DNA from: Bordetella sp. BOR01
GTDB lineage: Bacteria > Pseudomonadota > Gammaproteobacteria > Burkholderiales > Burkholderiaceae_B
Direction: 5' to 3'
DNA: 64,000 nucleotides
NCBI RefSeq assembly: GCF_019218885.1
Contig: NZ_JAHUWT010000004.1
Location: 558,001-622,000 of the forward strand
Part shown: one piece after another, positions 54,770 to 63,976 of the stretch
Numbering within the stretch: the first letter of the stretch is position 1
How the letters are laid out: every line of letters begins with the position of its first letter
The notes under the pieces: model-generated
What the model was told of the DNA's origin: nothing
Seen by the model: the letters and a program-made list of their open reading frames with translations, nothing else
Databases searched by the model: none
Program-made: the position numbers and the translations under genes

Positions 54770-54775
54770 AGACAA
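54763..54775. promoter_or_regulatory. Operator 1: TTGTC-N3-GACAA palindrome over the -35 hexamer
   Basis: TTGTCAAAGACAA, 5-bp perfect arms, containing the whole -35 element of the minus-strand promoter. A repressor bound here would block RNA polymerase. Confidence 0.6.
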
Positions 54776-54781
54776 CCTAAA

Positions 54782-54797
54782 ATTGTCTATAGACAAT
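54782..54797. promoter_or_regulatory. Operator 2: perfect 16-bp palindrome ATTGTCTATAGACAAT
   Basis: Fully symmetric, same TTGTC/GACAA arms as operator 1, centres about 20 bp apart, so both lie on the same face of the helix. TTGT-ACAA symmetry is typical of GntR-family (FCD) sites; the regulator gene is not next to it. Confidence 0.65.
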
Positions 54798-54953
54798 GTG
54801 ATACGGCCATTGCCATGTTGCCTCGCTCACCGCAGGCAGTCGAAGCAGCGCTCGACGCGGCATGCCGGGGTAAAGTCACGCGTGGGCCAGCAGTTGGCAA
54901 GATGCCAACTGCAACGGCGCCCCTTCCAAACTCTCGCAAAGGACCTCCCCGCC

Positions 54954-55328
54954 ATGACCGACCGGCAGCTCACCATCCTGGCCGCTCTCAACATGATCGC
55001 CGCCGTGGGCGCGGGTGCGTTCGGGGCCCATGGGCTCAAGCGCATGCTTGCCCCCGACTTGCTGGCGGTCTGGCAGACAGGCGTGCTGTATCACCTGGTC
55101 CATGCCCTGGGATTGTTCGTGGTGGCATTGCTGGGCGCGCGCTTCGGCTCGACGCTACTGTCGACGGCAGGCATGGTCATGTTCGCCGGCATCGTGCTGT
55201 TCAGCGGCAGCCTGTACTTGCTGGCCATCACCGGCACGCGCTGGCTGGGCGCCATCACGCCGCTGGGCGGGGTGGCCTTCCTGGCGGCATGGGCTCTGGT
55301 GGCATGGGCGGCCTGGCGCTCGGCATGA
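54954..55328 (+). CDS. DUF423 small membrane protein (YgdD-like)
   Basis: 124 aa, four transmembrane helices. Family signature at the N-terminus: AALNMIAAVGAGAFGAHGLKRMLAPDLLAVWQTGVLYHLVHALGLF. The family is widespread and of unknown function. Start at 54954 (MTDRQLTIL); an AAAGGA lies 11 nt upstream, rather far. Divergent from tctC with a 257-nt intergenic region holding that operon's promoter and operators. Confidence 0.88.
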   Translation: MTDRQLTILAALNMIAAVGAGAFGAHGLKRMLAPDLLAVWQTGVLYHLVHALGLFVVALLGARFGSTLLSTAGMVMFAGIVLFSGSLYLLAITGTRWLGAITPLGGVAFLAAWALVAWAAWRSA

Positions 55329-55352
55329 TGCGGCCGGCGCCCTGCGGCAGGC

Positions 55353-55991
55353 CTATTCCAGCGGCGGATCGAAATGCCGCGCCAGCACCTTGCCCACATC
55401 TGCCTGGCCGGCCGCCTGCTCGGCTACGGCATACAAAGCCGGACAGTACGCCTTGAACCACTGCGGCCCGGGCCGCCAACGAATCATCACGGCCACATAG
55501 AGATCCAGCGCGCTGAAGCGTCGACCCAGCACGTGGGGCTCGCCGGCATGACGCTCGATTTCCATCCACAGTTCCGCCCGGCGGTCGTGCACGCGCTTGC
55601 GCAACAACTCGGCCGCTTCGCCCGCCGTGGTCCACTTAGGCGGATCATCCGCATACGTGAAGGTGGGATAAACCGCCCCGATCAGGCGCATCAGCAAATG
55701 CCAGAACCTGGCCCGCTCGTGACTGTCGGCCGGTGGTGCCAGGCCCGCGGCCGGGACCACGTCGTTCAGGTGCAGGATCATGGCCGCGCTTTCGGTCATG
55801 ACTTCGCCATCGGGTAGCACCAATGTCGGCACCTGGCCCGTGACATTCAGCCGCAGCAGGCGTTCTCGGCCAGGCCCCGGCTTGAGATAGGGCAGGTCCG
55901 TCACCGTGTAAGGCACATTGGCCAGTTCCAGCGCCATTTCAACGATCGCCGACCCGCAGCCGCGCGAGCCGATCAATTCATAGGTGCTCAT
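55353..55991 (-). CDS. Glutathione S-transferase family protein
   Basis: 212 aa, N-terminal thioredoxin-fold domain (MSTYELIGSRGCGSAIVEMALELANVPYTV, with GQVPTLVLPDGEVMTESAAMILHL forming the glutathione-binding cis-Pro and ES motif) and an all-helical C-terminal domain. The substrate is unknown. The ATG overlaps the stop of the upstream sugar dehydrogenase gene by 4 nt, so it is the second gene of that operon. Convergent with DUF423 (24 nt gap). Confidence 0.88.
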   Translation of the reverse strand: MSTYELIGSRGCGSAIVEMALELANVPYTVTDLPYLKPGPGRERLLRLNVTGQVPTLVLPDGEVMTESAAMILHLNDVVPAAGLAPPADSHERARFWHLLMRLIGAVYPTFTYADDPPKWTTAGEAAELLRKRVHDRRAELWMEIERHAGEPHVLGRRFSALDLYVAVMIRWRPGPQWFKAYCPALYAVAEQAAGQADVGKVLARHFDPPLE

Positions 55992-57181
55992 TTGCCGTCT
56001 CCTTGGGCTTGTGCGGGCGCCAACCGCAGCAGCACCCCGTCGCCCGCATCGGTCAGCACATACACGCCGCCATCGGGCCCCTGCCGGACATCGCGGATGC
56101 GCGCCCCCAGGTCGCGCAGCAGGCGCTCTTCAGCCACGACCTCTTTGCCGTCCTTGAGTTGCAGCCGGATCAGGGCCTGCTCGGCCAGCGCGCCGATGAA
56201 CAGCGATCCGCGCCACGCAGGATGACGATCCGAATCATAGAAAGCCATGCCGCTGATGGCCGGCGATTTCTTCCACCAGTACAGCGGCGCCTGCATGCCC
56301 GGCACGGTTTCGCCCTTGGCCTCGGGGATGGCGAAACCAGAATAGTTGATCCCGTACGTCGCCAGGGGCCAGCCGTAGTTCAAGCCGGGACGAATGATAT
56401 TGACTTCGTCTCCGCCACGCGGGCCGTGTTCGCTTTCCCATAATTCGCCGGTCCAGGGGTTCAATGCCATGCCCTGCGGATTGCGCATGCCGTAGGTCCA
56501 GATCCCGGCCCGCGCGCCGGGACGGTCGGCAAAGGGATTGCCGCGGGGCACGGTGCCGTCGGGATTGATCCGCACGATCTTGCCCTGCAGCTTGTCCAGG
56601 TCTTGCGCCGTGGGGCGGCGATTGTTCTCGCCCAGCGCGACGAACAGCACGCCATCCTGCCCGAATACCATGCGGCCTCCATAGTGCTGGCCACTGGACA
56701 GCTTGGGTTGCTGCCGGAATATCACGGTGAAATCTTCCAGCCGCCTGGCATCTTCGGACAGCCTGGCGCGTCCCACGGCGGTGCCGCTACGGTCGCCTTC
56801 GGCTTCGGCGTACGACAAGTACACCAGCCGGTCGCGCTTGAAATCCGGCGAAAGCACCACGTCCAGCAAGCCGCCCTGCCCCTGGGCATGCACCTTGGGC
56901 ACTCCTTCCAACGGTGGCGAAAGCACACCTTGTGCGTCCAGCCGCCGCAACCGGCCCGGCCGCTCGGTAATCAGCATGCTGGCGTCGGGCAGGAATGCCA
57001 GCGACCATGGATGTTCCAGCCCTTTGGCCAGCTCGGTGACTTGAACCTGGCCTTGCGTGGCTGGCTGCGCCTGGGTCTGCGCCCAGGACGCGGTAGGCGT
57101 TGCACCCGCCAGCAGCATCGCCAGCGCGGCGCTGGCCAGAGTGGCCGGACGCAAGACCCGGCACCATCGCAATCTCGACAT
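55988..57181 (-). CDS. Periplasmic PQQ-dependent sugar dehydrogenase (soluble GDH/YliI-like)
   Basis: 397 aa, predicted six-bladed propeller. Signal peptide with ATLASAALAMLLAGATPTASWA. Family signatures: GLEHPWSLAFLPDASMLITERPGRLR, GQGGLLDVVLSPDF, GENNRRPTAQDLDKLQGKIVRINPDG, WESEHGPRGGDEVNII and GLNYGWP. Homologous E. coli YliI oxidises aldose sugars with PQQ. GGGAGG precedes the ATG at 57181. Divergent from the gstA-like gene (131-nt gap, nothing else recognised in it). Confidence 0.9.
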   Translation of the reverse strand: MSRLRWCRVLRPATLASAALAMLLAGATPTASWAQTQAQPATQGQVQVTELAKGLEHPWSLAFLPDASMLITERPGRLRRLDAQGVLSPPLEGVPKVHAQGQGGLLDVVLSPDFKRDRLVYLSYAEAEGDRSGTAVGRARLSEDARRLEDFTVIFRQQPKLSSGQHYGGRMVFGQDGVLFVALGENNRRPTAQDLDKLQGKIVRINPDGTVPRGNPFADRPGARAGIWTYGMRNPQGMALNPWTGELWESEHGPRGGDEVNIIRPGLNYGWPLATYGINYSGFAIPEAKGETVPGMQAPLYWWKKSPAISGMAFYDSDRHPAWRGSLFIGALAEQALIRLQLKDGKEVVAEERLLRDLGARIRDVRQGPDGGVYVLTDAGDGVLLRLAPAQAQGDGK

Positions 57182-57312
57182 GAAGCACCTCCCGCGGCAG
57201 CGTCGATAGTCGGGTTGTCGGCAAGAATGCGGATAGGCCGGCGGCCGCACCAGTGGCGTACCATAGGCGCGAACGGCGGAAAGCCGTCTTGTTCTCCTGG
57301 AGGAAACGCTCA

Positions 57313-57924
57313 ATGAAACTGTACTACATGCCTGGCGCCTGCTCGCTGGCCTCGCACATCCTGCTTGAATGGATCGGCAAACCCTACGACACCCACAAGC
57401 TGTCGCGCGAAGAGCTCAAGCAGCCCGAATTCCTGAAGATCAATCCCCTGGGCGCAGTGCCGGCCCTGGTCGATGGCGACGTAACGCTGACCCAGAACGC
57501 CGCCATCCTGGAATACCTGGCCGAGCAGGCGCCGCAAGGCCAGTTGCTGGGCGATGGCAGTGCCGCCTCGCGCGCCGAGGTGCGCCGCTGGCTGGGGCTC
57601 ATCAATTCCGACCTGCACCGCACGTTTTCGCTGGTCTTCGGTGCACAGCGCTACCTGCCCGATGAAGCCGCGCAGGAACAACTGCGCGCATCGGCAGCCA
57701 GCCAATTGCGCACCCTGTTCGGCCAGCTCGACAAGCAACTGGCTGGCAAGCACTACCTGGCGGGCGCGGCCCCCTCGATCGCCGATCCGTATCTGTACGT
57801 GGTGCTGCGCTGGGCCCATGCCAAGCAGATCGACCTGTCCGGCATGGACAACCTGGCAGCCTTCTTCCAGCGCATGGAGGCCGACGCGGGCGTACAGGCC
57901 GCGCTGAAAGCCGAAGGGCTATAG
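57313..57924 (+). CDS. gstA: Glutathione S-transferase GstA-type (beta class)
   Basis: 203 aa, the size of E. coli GstA (201). The N-terminus MKLYYMPGACSLASHILLEW carries the beta-class Cys10, and SDLHRTFSLVFGAQR supplies the His near residue 106 used for catalysis. QNAAILEYLAEQ is the glutathione gamma-glutamyl site. GGAGGA lies 8 nt before the ATG at 57313. Monocistronic, with a hairpin after it. Confidence 0.92.
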   Translation: MKLYYMPGACSLASHILLEWIGKPYDTHKLSREELKQPEFLKINPLGAVPALVDGDVTLTQNAAILEYLAEQAPQGQLLGDGSAASRAEVRRWLGLINSDLHRTFSLVFGAQRYLPDEAAQEQLRASAASQLRTLFGQLDKQLAGKHYLAGAAPSIADPYLYVVLRWAHAKQIDLSGMDNLAAFFQRMEADAGVQAALKAEGL

Positions 57925-57943
57925 ACGCAGCCCGTCGCGCTTG

Positions 57944-57978
57944 CAGGCGCCGGGCAAGCCCAGGTGCCCGGCTGCCTG
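57944..57978. terminator. Hairpin between convergent gstA and livF
   Basis: Core GCCGGGC (57949-57955) and GCCCGGC (57966-57972), extended by CAGGC (57944-57948) and GCCTG (57974-57978) with one bulged base. No T-tract; lies between two converging genes. Confidence 0.5.
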
Positions 57979-57988
57979 TCCCCCGGCC

Positions 57989-58693
57989 TCAACCGCCCAG
58001 ATATGCCTTGCGCACGTCGTCGTTGACCAGCAGGTTGGCGCCCGTATCCTGCAGCACCACCCTGCCGTTCTCGAGCACGTAGCCGCGATCGGCCACCTGC
58101 AACGCCTTGTTGGCATTCTGCTCTACCAGGAACACCGTGACGCCTTGCTCGCGGATCGTGCGGATGATGTCGAAGATCTGCGCAATGATCAACGGCGCCA
58201 GCCCCAGCGTGGGCTCGTCAAGCAGCAACAGCTTGGGCCTGGTCATCAATGCGCGGCCGATCGCCAGCATCTGCTGTTCGCCCCCCGACATGGTGCCCGC
58301 GCGCTGGCCGGCACGCTCTTTCAGGCGCGGGAACAGCGAATAAACGTGTTCCTGCCCTTCCTGGATGGCCTCGCGGCTGGCAAAGAAGCCCCCCATCATC
58401 AGATTCTCGGCCACCGTCAGGTCCTTGAACACACGCCGGCCCTCGGGCGAAATGGCAATGCCCGAGCGCATGATGTGGTGCGTTTCCTTGTGGGTGATGT
58501 CCTCGCCCTCGAAGGTGATGGTGCCCTGGCGCGCCCGCGGATTGCCGCAAACCGTCATCAGCAGCGTGGTCTTGCCGGCGCCGTTGGCGCCGATCAGGGT
58601 CACGATCTCGCCCCGGTTGACCTCGACCGACACGCCGTTCAGTGCCTGGATGGCACCGTAATAGGTATGGATATTGTCCAGCTTCAACATCAT
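57989..58693 (-). CDS. livF: Branched-chain amino acid ABC transporter ATP-binding protein LivF
   Basis: 234 aa. Walker A GANGAGKTT, signature TMSGGEQQMLAIGRAL, Walker B LLLLDEPTLGLAP, H-loop FLVEQN. One of the two ATPases of the HAAT import complex. The start is ATGATG (58693 or 58690) overlapping the livG stop; the GGGGGA Shine-Dalgarno fits the second ATG slightly better. Last gene of the liv operon. Confidence 0.96.
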   Translation of the reverse strand: MMLKLDNIHTYYGAIQALNGVSVEVNRGEIVTLIGANGAGKTTLLMTVCGNPRARQGTITFEGEDITHKETHHIMRSGIAISPEGRRVFKDLTVAENLMMGGFFASREAIQEGQEHVYSLFPRLKERAGQRAGTMSGGEQQMLAIGRALMTRPKLLLLDEPTLGLAPLIIAQIFDIIRTIREQGVTVFLVEQNANKALQVADRGYVLENGRVVLQDTGANLLVNDDVRKAYLGG

Positions 58694-59457
58694 TCTTCCC
58701 CCAGGTACGCCTTGATGACGCGCTCGTCGCTGCGCACCTGCTCGGGCGTGCCGGTGGTGATCGGCTTGCCGTGCTCCATGACCAGGATCCGGTCGGATAT
58801 GCCCATGATCAGGCTCATATCATGCTCGATCAGCAGCACTGCCACGCCGAACTCGCGGCGCAGTTGGTCGATCAGTTGCTGCAGGTCGCGCTTTTCCTGG
58901 GGGTTCAGGCCGGCGGCTGGCTCGTCCAGCATCAGCAGGCGGGGCTTGGTGATCATGCAGCGCGCGATCTCCAGGCGCCGCTGATGCCCATACGCCAGGT
59001 TGCCCGCCTCGCGGTTGGCGTACGGGCGCAAGCCCATGAAATCCAGCCATTGCGCAGCACGCACCAGCGCGTCGGCCTCGGACTGCCGGTATGACTTGAG
59101 TTTCAGCAGGCCGGGCAACAGGCGGGCCTCGACTTGCGTATGCTGGGCAACCAGCAGGTTCTCGAGTACCGTCAATTGCTTGAACAGGCGCACGTTCTGG
59201 AACGTGCGTACCAGGCCATGGCGAGCCACCTTGTGGCTAGGCAAGCCGGTAATCGACTTGCCATCCATGACGATCTCGCCGGCCGTGGGCTTGTAGAAAC
59301 CGCCCACGCAGTTGAACACCGTGGTCTTGCCGGCCCCGTTGGGGCCGATGATGGCGAACACCTCGTCGCGCTGCACCTCGAAACCCACGCTGTCGACGGC
59401 CAGCAGCCCGCCGAACCGCATGGTCAGTCCGGACACTTTCATCAAGACATCGCTCAT
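58690..59457 (-). CDS. livG: Branched-chain amino acid ABC transporter ATP-binding protein LivG
   Basis: 255 aa, matching E. coli LivG (255). Walker [10 protein letters not shown], the family insert [26 protein letters not shown], signature [15 protein letters not shown] (an Gly-Tyr-Gly-His variant normal for LivG), Walker [14 protein letters not shown], and [19 protein letters not shown]. The ATG at 59457 overlaps the livM stop (ATGA). Confidence 0.96.
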   Translation of the reverse strand: MSDVLMKVSGLTMRFGGLLAVDSVGFEVQRDEVFAIIGPNGAGKTTVFNCVGGFYKPTAGEIVMDGKSITGLPSHKVARHGLVRTFQNVRLFKQLTVLENLLVAQHTQVEARLLPGLLKLKSYRQSEADALVRAAQWLDFMGLRPYANREAGNLAYGHQRRLEIARCMITKPRLLMLDEPAAGLNPQEKRDLQQLIDQLRREFGVAVLLIEHDMSLIMGISDRILVMEHGKPITTGTPEQVRSDERVIKAYLGEE

Positions 59458-60689
59458 TTGGCCAGCTCCACGTGGGGACGCTTCATGGGCAAGAGCCCCT
59501 GTGGACGCCACATCATCATCAACACCATCACCAGGCCAAATATCAGCATGCGGTACTCGGCGAACTCGCGCGCCACCTCGGGCAGCACCGTGAGCAATAT
59601 GGCGGCCAGGATGACACCCACCTGCGAGCCCATGCCGCCCAGCACCACGATGGCCAGGATCAGGGCCGACTCGATGAAGGTGAACGACTCGGGGTTGACC
59701 ATGCCCTGGCGCGCCGCGAAGAACGCACCGCCGAAACCGGCGAACATCGCGCCCAGCGTAAAGGCCGACAGCTTGATACGCGTGGGGTTCAGGCCCAGCG
59801 AGCGGCAGGCGATTTCATCTTCGCGCAGCGCCTCCCAGGCGCGGCCCACCGGCATGCGGATCAGGCGCGTGGACACGAACAGCGTGACCAGGGCCAGCGC
59901 CAGCGCCATCAGGTACAGGTAATTGACCATGTGCTGGTTGTCGAACGTCCAGCCCATGATCTCGTGGAACGTACGGCTGCCCTCTTCGCTGGCGCGGCGC
60001 GTCATTTCCATGCCGAATACCGTGGGCTTGGGAATCCCCGAAATACCGTCGGGACCGCCGGTCAGGAAGTTCAGGTTGATAAGCAGCAGGCGGATGATTT
60101 CACCGAAACCCAACGTGACGATGGCCAGGTAGTCGCCGCGCAGCCGCAACACCGGAAAACCCAGCACGAACCCGAACAGCGCCGACATGGCGCCGGCAAA
60201 CGGCAGCGCTTCCCAGAAGCCCCAGCCGCCCCAGTGGTACAGCAACGCATAGGTATAGGCGCCCACCGCGTAGAAGCCCACGAAGCCCAGGTCGAGCAGG
60301 CCGGCGAATCCCACCACGATGTTCAAGCCCAGGCCCAGCATCACGTAGATGAGCACCAGCGTGGCAATGTCGACCGAGCTGCGGCCGCTGAAGAATGGCC
60401 AGATCACGGCGGCCGCGATCAGTAGCGCGATGATCCACTTATTGCCCTTGGCGGGTGCCGCGGGCAGCACCGGGATGCTGGTCTTCAATTTCTGGAAAGG
60501 CCGCGCCAGCCACGGGCGCAGCAGTTGGAACACAAACACCACCGCGGCAGCCAGGGCCACCAGGTCCCAGTGGGTTTCCATGTTGGTGCGGGCCCCCTGG
60601 CGAACCAGCTGCAGCCCGAACACCGGCGTAACGATAACGGCCGTCAGGATGGCCGCCACCGTGGCATTTTTAAGGGTGTTGTTGGCCAT
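59454..60689 (-). CDS. livM: Branched-chain amino acid ABC transporter permease LivM
   Basis: 411 aa, 10-11 transmembrane helices. LivM signatures: [48 protein letters not shown], the EAA-type loop [29 protein letters not shown], and MWRPQGLLP at the C-terminus. Start at 60689 overlaps the livH stop (TGATG). Confidence 0.95.
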   Translation of the reverse strand: MANNTLKNATVAAILTAVIVTPVFGLQLVRQGARTNMETHWDLVALAAAVVFVFQLLRPWLARPFQKLKTSIPVLPAAPAKGNKWIIALLIAAAVIWPFFSGRSSVDIATLVLIYVMLGLGLNIVVGFAGLLDLGFVGFYAVGAYTYALLYHWGGWGFWEALPFAGAMSALFGFVLGFPVLRLRGDYLAIVTLGFGEIIRLLLINLNFLTGGPDGISGIPKPTVFGMEMTRRASEEGSRTFHEIMGWTFDNQHMVNYLYLMALALALVTLFVSTRLIRMPVGRAWEALREDEIACRSLGLNPTRIKLSAFTLGAMFAGFGGAFFAARQGMVNPESFTFIESALILAIVVLGGMGSQVGVILAAILLTVLPEVAREFAEYRMLIFGLVMVLMMMWRPQGLLPMKRPHVELAK

Positions 60690-61615
60690 CAGACTTTTTC
60701 CACCTCAGGTTTGCCGAGCAGCCCGCTGGGCCGGAACAGCAGAATCAGCACCAGCAGCCCAAAGGCCACGATGTCTTTGTACTGGGACGAGATATAGGCC
60801 GCCGCCAGTGTTTCGGCCAGGCCCAGCAGCACGCCGCCCAGCATGGCGCCGGGGATGCTGCCGATGCCGCCCAGCACCGCTGCGGTAAATGCCTTGATGC
60901 CGGCCAGGAACCCGATGAAGGGATTGAGCTTGCCGATGGTGATGGCGATCAGCACCCCGCCCACGGCCGCCAGCATGGCGCCCAGCACGAAGGTGAAAGA
61001 AATGACCCGGTTGGTGTCGATGCCCAACAGGTTGGCCATGTGCATATCTTGCGAGCAGGCGCGCGAGGCGCGGCCCATGCGCGAATACTTGATGAACAAA
61101 GACAGGGCAACCATCAGCAGCACCGTGACCACGATGATCATGATGCGCGAGTACGGCAACGTCACGTCGAAGGTCGAGCCCATGTGGAACTGCAGCGAGC
61201 CCGATATCAGCGAAGGCACGGCCATGTCGCGCGCGCCCTGGCCCAGCGCGACCCAGTTCTGCAAGAAGATGGACATACCGATGGCCGAGATCAGCGCCAC
61301 CAGGCGTTGGCTGCCACGCACCGGTCGATAGGCCACGCGCTCGACGCTGAAGCCATATACGCCCGTGACCGCCAGGGCCACCAGCAGCATGGCCGCCACC
61401 AGGAACGGCAGCGGCAAGCCGCTATTGGTGCCGATGGCGGTAAGCGTCACCAGGCCCACGTACGCGCCGATCATGTAGATCTCGCCGTGGGCGAAGTTGA
61501 TCATACCGATGATGCCGTAGACCATTGTGTAGCCGATGGCAATCAGCGCGTAGATCGCGCCCAGCGAAAGACCGTTGAAGATCTGCTGGGTAAGTTGGGG
61601 GATAAGGTCTGACAT
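60689..61615 (-). CDS. livH: Branched-chain amino acid ABC transporter permease LivH
   Basis: 308 aa, identical in length to E. coli LivH. Signatures: [58 protein letters not shown], and [17 protein letters not shown]. The ATG at 61615 is preferred to a TTG seven codons upstream. A 106-nt gap with a hairpin separates it from livJ. Confidence 0.95.
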   Translation of the reverse strand: MSDLIPQLTQQIFNGLSLGAIYALIAIGYTMVYGIIGMINFAHGEIYMIGAYVGLVTLTAIGTNSGLPLPFLVAAMLLVALAVTGVYGFSVERVAYRPVRGSQRLVALISAIGMSIFLQNWVALGQGARDMAVPSLISGSLQFHMGSTFDVTLPYSRIMIIVVTVLLMVALSLFIKYSRMGRASRACSQDMHMANLLGIDTNRVISFTFVLGAMLAAVGGVLIAITIGKLNPFIGFLAGIKAFTAAVLGGIGSIPGAMLGGVLLGLAETLAAAYISSQYKDIVAFGLLVLILLFRPSGLLGKPEVEKV

Positions 61616-61638
61616 GGATAAGTACCTATGCTCCAAAT

Positions 61639-61676
61639 GGTTCCGGCCCCGGTAGAACGACCCGGAGCCGGAAACC
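61639..61676 (-). terminator. livJ-livH intercistronic imperfect hairpin
   Basis: GGTTCCGGC (61639-61647) can pair with GCCGGAAACC (61667-61676) with one bulged A, and an inner CCCGG is present. It may attenuate or protect livJ mRNA so that the binding protein is made in excess of the membrane components. Confidence 0.4.
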
Positions 61677-61721
61677 TGGGCGTGCGTTCAAGCCCTGGCG
61701 GATGGCCGGGGCGGCGCGTGT

Positions 61722-62837
61722 TTACAGCTGGGTCTTCTTGCCGTCCTTGTCCCACTTGAAGACGGCGAATTCGAAGTCCTTCAGGTCGCCCTTGGCGTCA
61801 TATTCGACTTTGCCGATGGCAGTGTCGAAGGCGGTCTTGTGCATGTAGTCGGCCACCTTGGTGGGGTCTTCACCCACGGCGTCGATGCTCTTGGCCAGGA
61901 TCTGCACCGCCGCGTAGGCCGGCATCTGGAAAGCGCCGTCGGGATCGCGCTTGGCGTCGTGGAACGCCTTCACGATGCCTTCGTTGCCGGGCAGCTTGGT
62001 GAAGTCGGAAGGCAGCGTCACCAGCAGGCCCTCGATGGCCGGGCCGGCAATGGCCACCAGGTCCTGGTTGGCGGTGCCTTCGGGGCCCATGAACTGCACG
62101 TCCAGGCCCTGTTCACGCGACTGGCGCAGCAGCAGGCCCAGTTCGGGGTGGTAGCCGCCGAAATAGACCAGGTCGACGCCGGCTGACTTCAGCTTGGTGA
62201 TCACCGCCGAATAATCGCTGTCGCCGACGTTGATGCCTTCGAACATCACCACGTTGACTTTGTTCTTTTCCAGCGAGTCCTTGACCTGGGTGGCCACGCC
62301 CGAGCCGTAAGTCTGCTTGTCGTGCAGCACGGCCACTTTCTTGGGCTTGAGCGTATTGGCGATGTAGCCCGCGGCGAACGGGCCTTGCTGGTCGTCGCGG
62401 CCGATGGTGCGGAAGAAGAAGTGCGGCTTGGTGGTATCGGTGACCAGCGGCGAGGTCGCGCCCGGGGTGATCGCAACGATACCTTCTTGTTCATACACAT
62501 TGACGGCCGGCACGGTGACGCCCGAGCAGGCATGCGCCACGGCGAACTTGGCACCCGAGTTGACCACGCGGTTGGCGGCCGGCACGGCTTGCTTGGGTTC
62601 GCAGCCATCATCGATAAGGATGGGTTCGAGCTTCTTGCCCTTGACACCGCCTTGGGCGTTGATGGTCTCGATGGCAGTCAGCGCGCCTGCCTGGATCTGG
62701 GTGCCGTATTGAGTGTTGGGCCCGGTCATGGGCTGCGGAATGCCGATCTTGATGGTGTCGGCCGCATGGGCGGCACCGGCCAGGACCAATGCCCCAAATG
62801 CCATGGCAATAGGGGTAACGCGATGCAGAAGCTTCAT
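61722..62837 (-). CDS. livJ: Branched-chain amino acid ABC transporter substrate-binding protein (LivJ/LivK)
   Basis: 371 aa periplasmic binding protein. Signal peptide MKLLHRVTPIAMAFGALVLAGAAHA, mature start ADTIKIGIPQPMTGPNTQYGTQIQAGA. Typical features: two Cys that form the small disulphide loop (DDGCEP and AHACSG), SPLVTDTTKPHFFRTIGRDDQQGPFAA-type segment, and YGSGVATQVKDSLEKNKVNV. CGGAGA precedes the ATG at 62837. First gene of the liv operon. It probably takes leucine, isoleucine and valine, though exact specificity cannot be assigned. Confidence 0.94.
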   Translation of the reverse strand: MKLLHRVTPIAMAFGALVLAGAAHAADTIKIGIPQPMTGPNTQYGTQIQAGALTAIETINAQGGVKGKKLEPILIDDGCEPKQAVPAANRVVNSGAKFAVAHACSGVTVPAVNVYEQEGIVAITPGATSPLVTDTTKPHFFFRTIGRDDQQGPFAAGYIANTLKPKKVAVLHDKQTYGSGVATQVKDSLEKNKVNVVMFEGINVGDSDYSAVITKLKSAGVDLVYFGGYHPELGLLLRQSREQGLDVQFMGPEGTANQDLVAIAGPAIEGLLVTLPSDFTKLPGNEGIVKAFHDAKRDPDGAFQMPAYAAVQILAKSIDAVGEDPTKVADYMHKTAFDTAIGKVEYDAKGDLKDFEFAVFKWDKDGKKTQL

Positions 62838-63142
62838 TCGGAATTCTCCGGCGATAGGAATAGGCAGCTTTGGACGGGTCGGGATCGGCGGGGGATACCC
62901 AGCGGCCCGAGGCGACCATTGCCGGCTTCTTGGGCAAAAGTACAGCGTGGGCGGTATTCTGAAAGCAGCATCCCACGGTGTCACTGCGTGTAATCCCCAA
63001 TATTTTGCGGGGCTGAACAAAAAGGGACGGATGTATTGGCCAAACCATAGCCCCACCCGGCTGGCGAGCGGGACGGCTGCCAGTATCTGACAGCATGCTT
63101 ACACCGTGCTTGCGCCATCAGCGGCGGCTACAATCGCGCCCC
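62838..63142. other. 305-nt divergent intergenic region between livJ and proC
   Basis: No gene seen. On the plus strand a good -10 hexamer TACAAT (63129-63134) ends 8 nt before the proC ATG, without a convincing -35. No clear promoter for livJ could be picked by eye, and there is no sigma-54 element in either direction. Confidence 0.4.
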
Positions 63143-63976
63143 ATGGACCAACAGACTTCTATCGCCTTCATCGGCGGCGGCAACATGGCGTCGGCGCTGG
63201 CCAGCGGGCTGGCCGGCAAGACCTGCCCGGCCAGCAACCTGCACGTCGTCGATCCCAACCCCGCCGTGCAAGATGCCTGGCGCAGCCGCGGCGCCACGGC
63301 CGCAGCCGCGCCCGATGCCGCGCTGCAGGCCTGCGGCGTCTGGATCTACGCGGTCAAGCCGCAACAATTGCGCGAGGCCGCCACTGCCACCCGCGCCTGG
63401 CTGCAGCCCGGCACCCTGATCATCAGCGTAGCCGCCGGTATCCGTGCCGACACCCTGGCGGGCTGGCTGGGCGAGCCCGATGCGCCGTGGCAGAACCTGG
63501 TGCGCTGCATGCCCAACACCCCTGCCCTGGTCGGCGCCGGCATCACCGGCCTGGCCGCCCTGCCCGGTGTCGATAGCGCCGGGCGCGAACTGGCCGAACG
63601 CATGCTGGCCTCGGTAGGCCAGGTCGTCTGGGTGGACGACGATGCCGCACTCGATGCCGTCACCGCCCTGTCGGGCAGTGGCCCGGCCTATGTGTTCCTG
63701 TTCCTGGAAGCCCTGATCGCCGGCGGCATCGCCGTCGGCCTCAGTCCCGCGCAGGCCCGCCGACTGGCGCTGGGCACGCTGGCCGGTGCCACGCAACTGG
63801 CCGCCCAGTCCGATGATCCCCCGGCCGTGCTGCGCGAACGGGTCACCTCCAAGGGCGGCACCACGGCAGCCGCCCTGCAGGTTTTCCAGCAGGCCGACCT
63901 GGCCGCCACCGTGCGCCAGGCCATCGAAGCGGCCGCGCAGCGTTCGCGCGAACTGGCCAGCGAGTTCGGCAAATGA
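63143..63976 (+). CDS. proC: Pyrroline-5-carboxylate reductase
   Basis: 277 aa, usual length (E. coli 269). Last step of proline synthesis, NAD(P)H-dependent. Rossmann motif IAFIGGGNMASALASGL, then AVKPQQL, RCMPNTPALVGAGITGLAAL and the C-terminal signature ALSGSGPAYVFLFLEALIAGGIAVGLSPAQARRLALGTLAGA, VTSKGGTTAAALQ. The ATG at 63143 has no Shine-Dalgarno and lies only a few nt after the predicted transcription start, so the mRNA may be leaderless. Proline is itself a compatible solute, though nothing here ties it to the stress genes. Confidence 0.95.
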   Translation: MDQQTSIAFIGGGNMASALASGLAGKTCPASNLHVVDPNPAVQDAWRSRGATAAAAPDAALQACGVWIYAVKPQQLREAATATRAWLQPGTLIISVAAGIRADTLAGWLGEPDAPWQNLVRCMPNTPALVGAGITGLAALPGVDSAGRELAERMLASVGQVVWVDDDAALDAVTALSGSGPAYVFLFLEALIAGGIAVGLSPAQARRLALGTLAGATQLAAQSDDPPAVLRERVTSKGGTTAAALQVFQQADLAATVRQAIEAAAQRSRELASEFGK

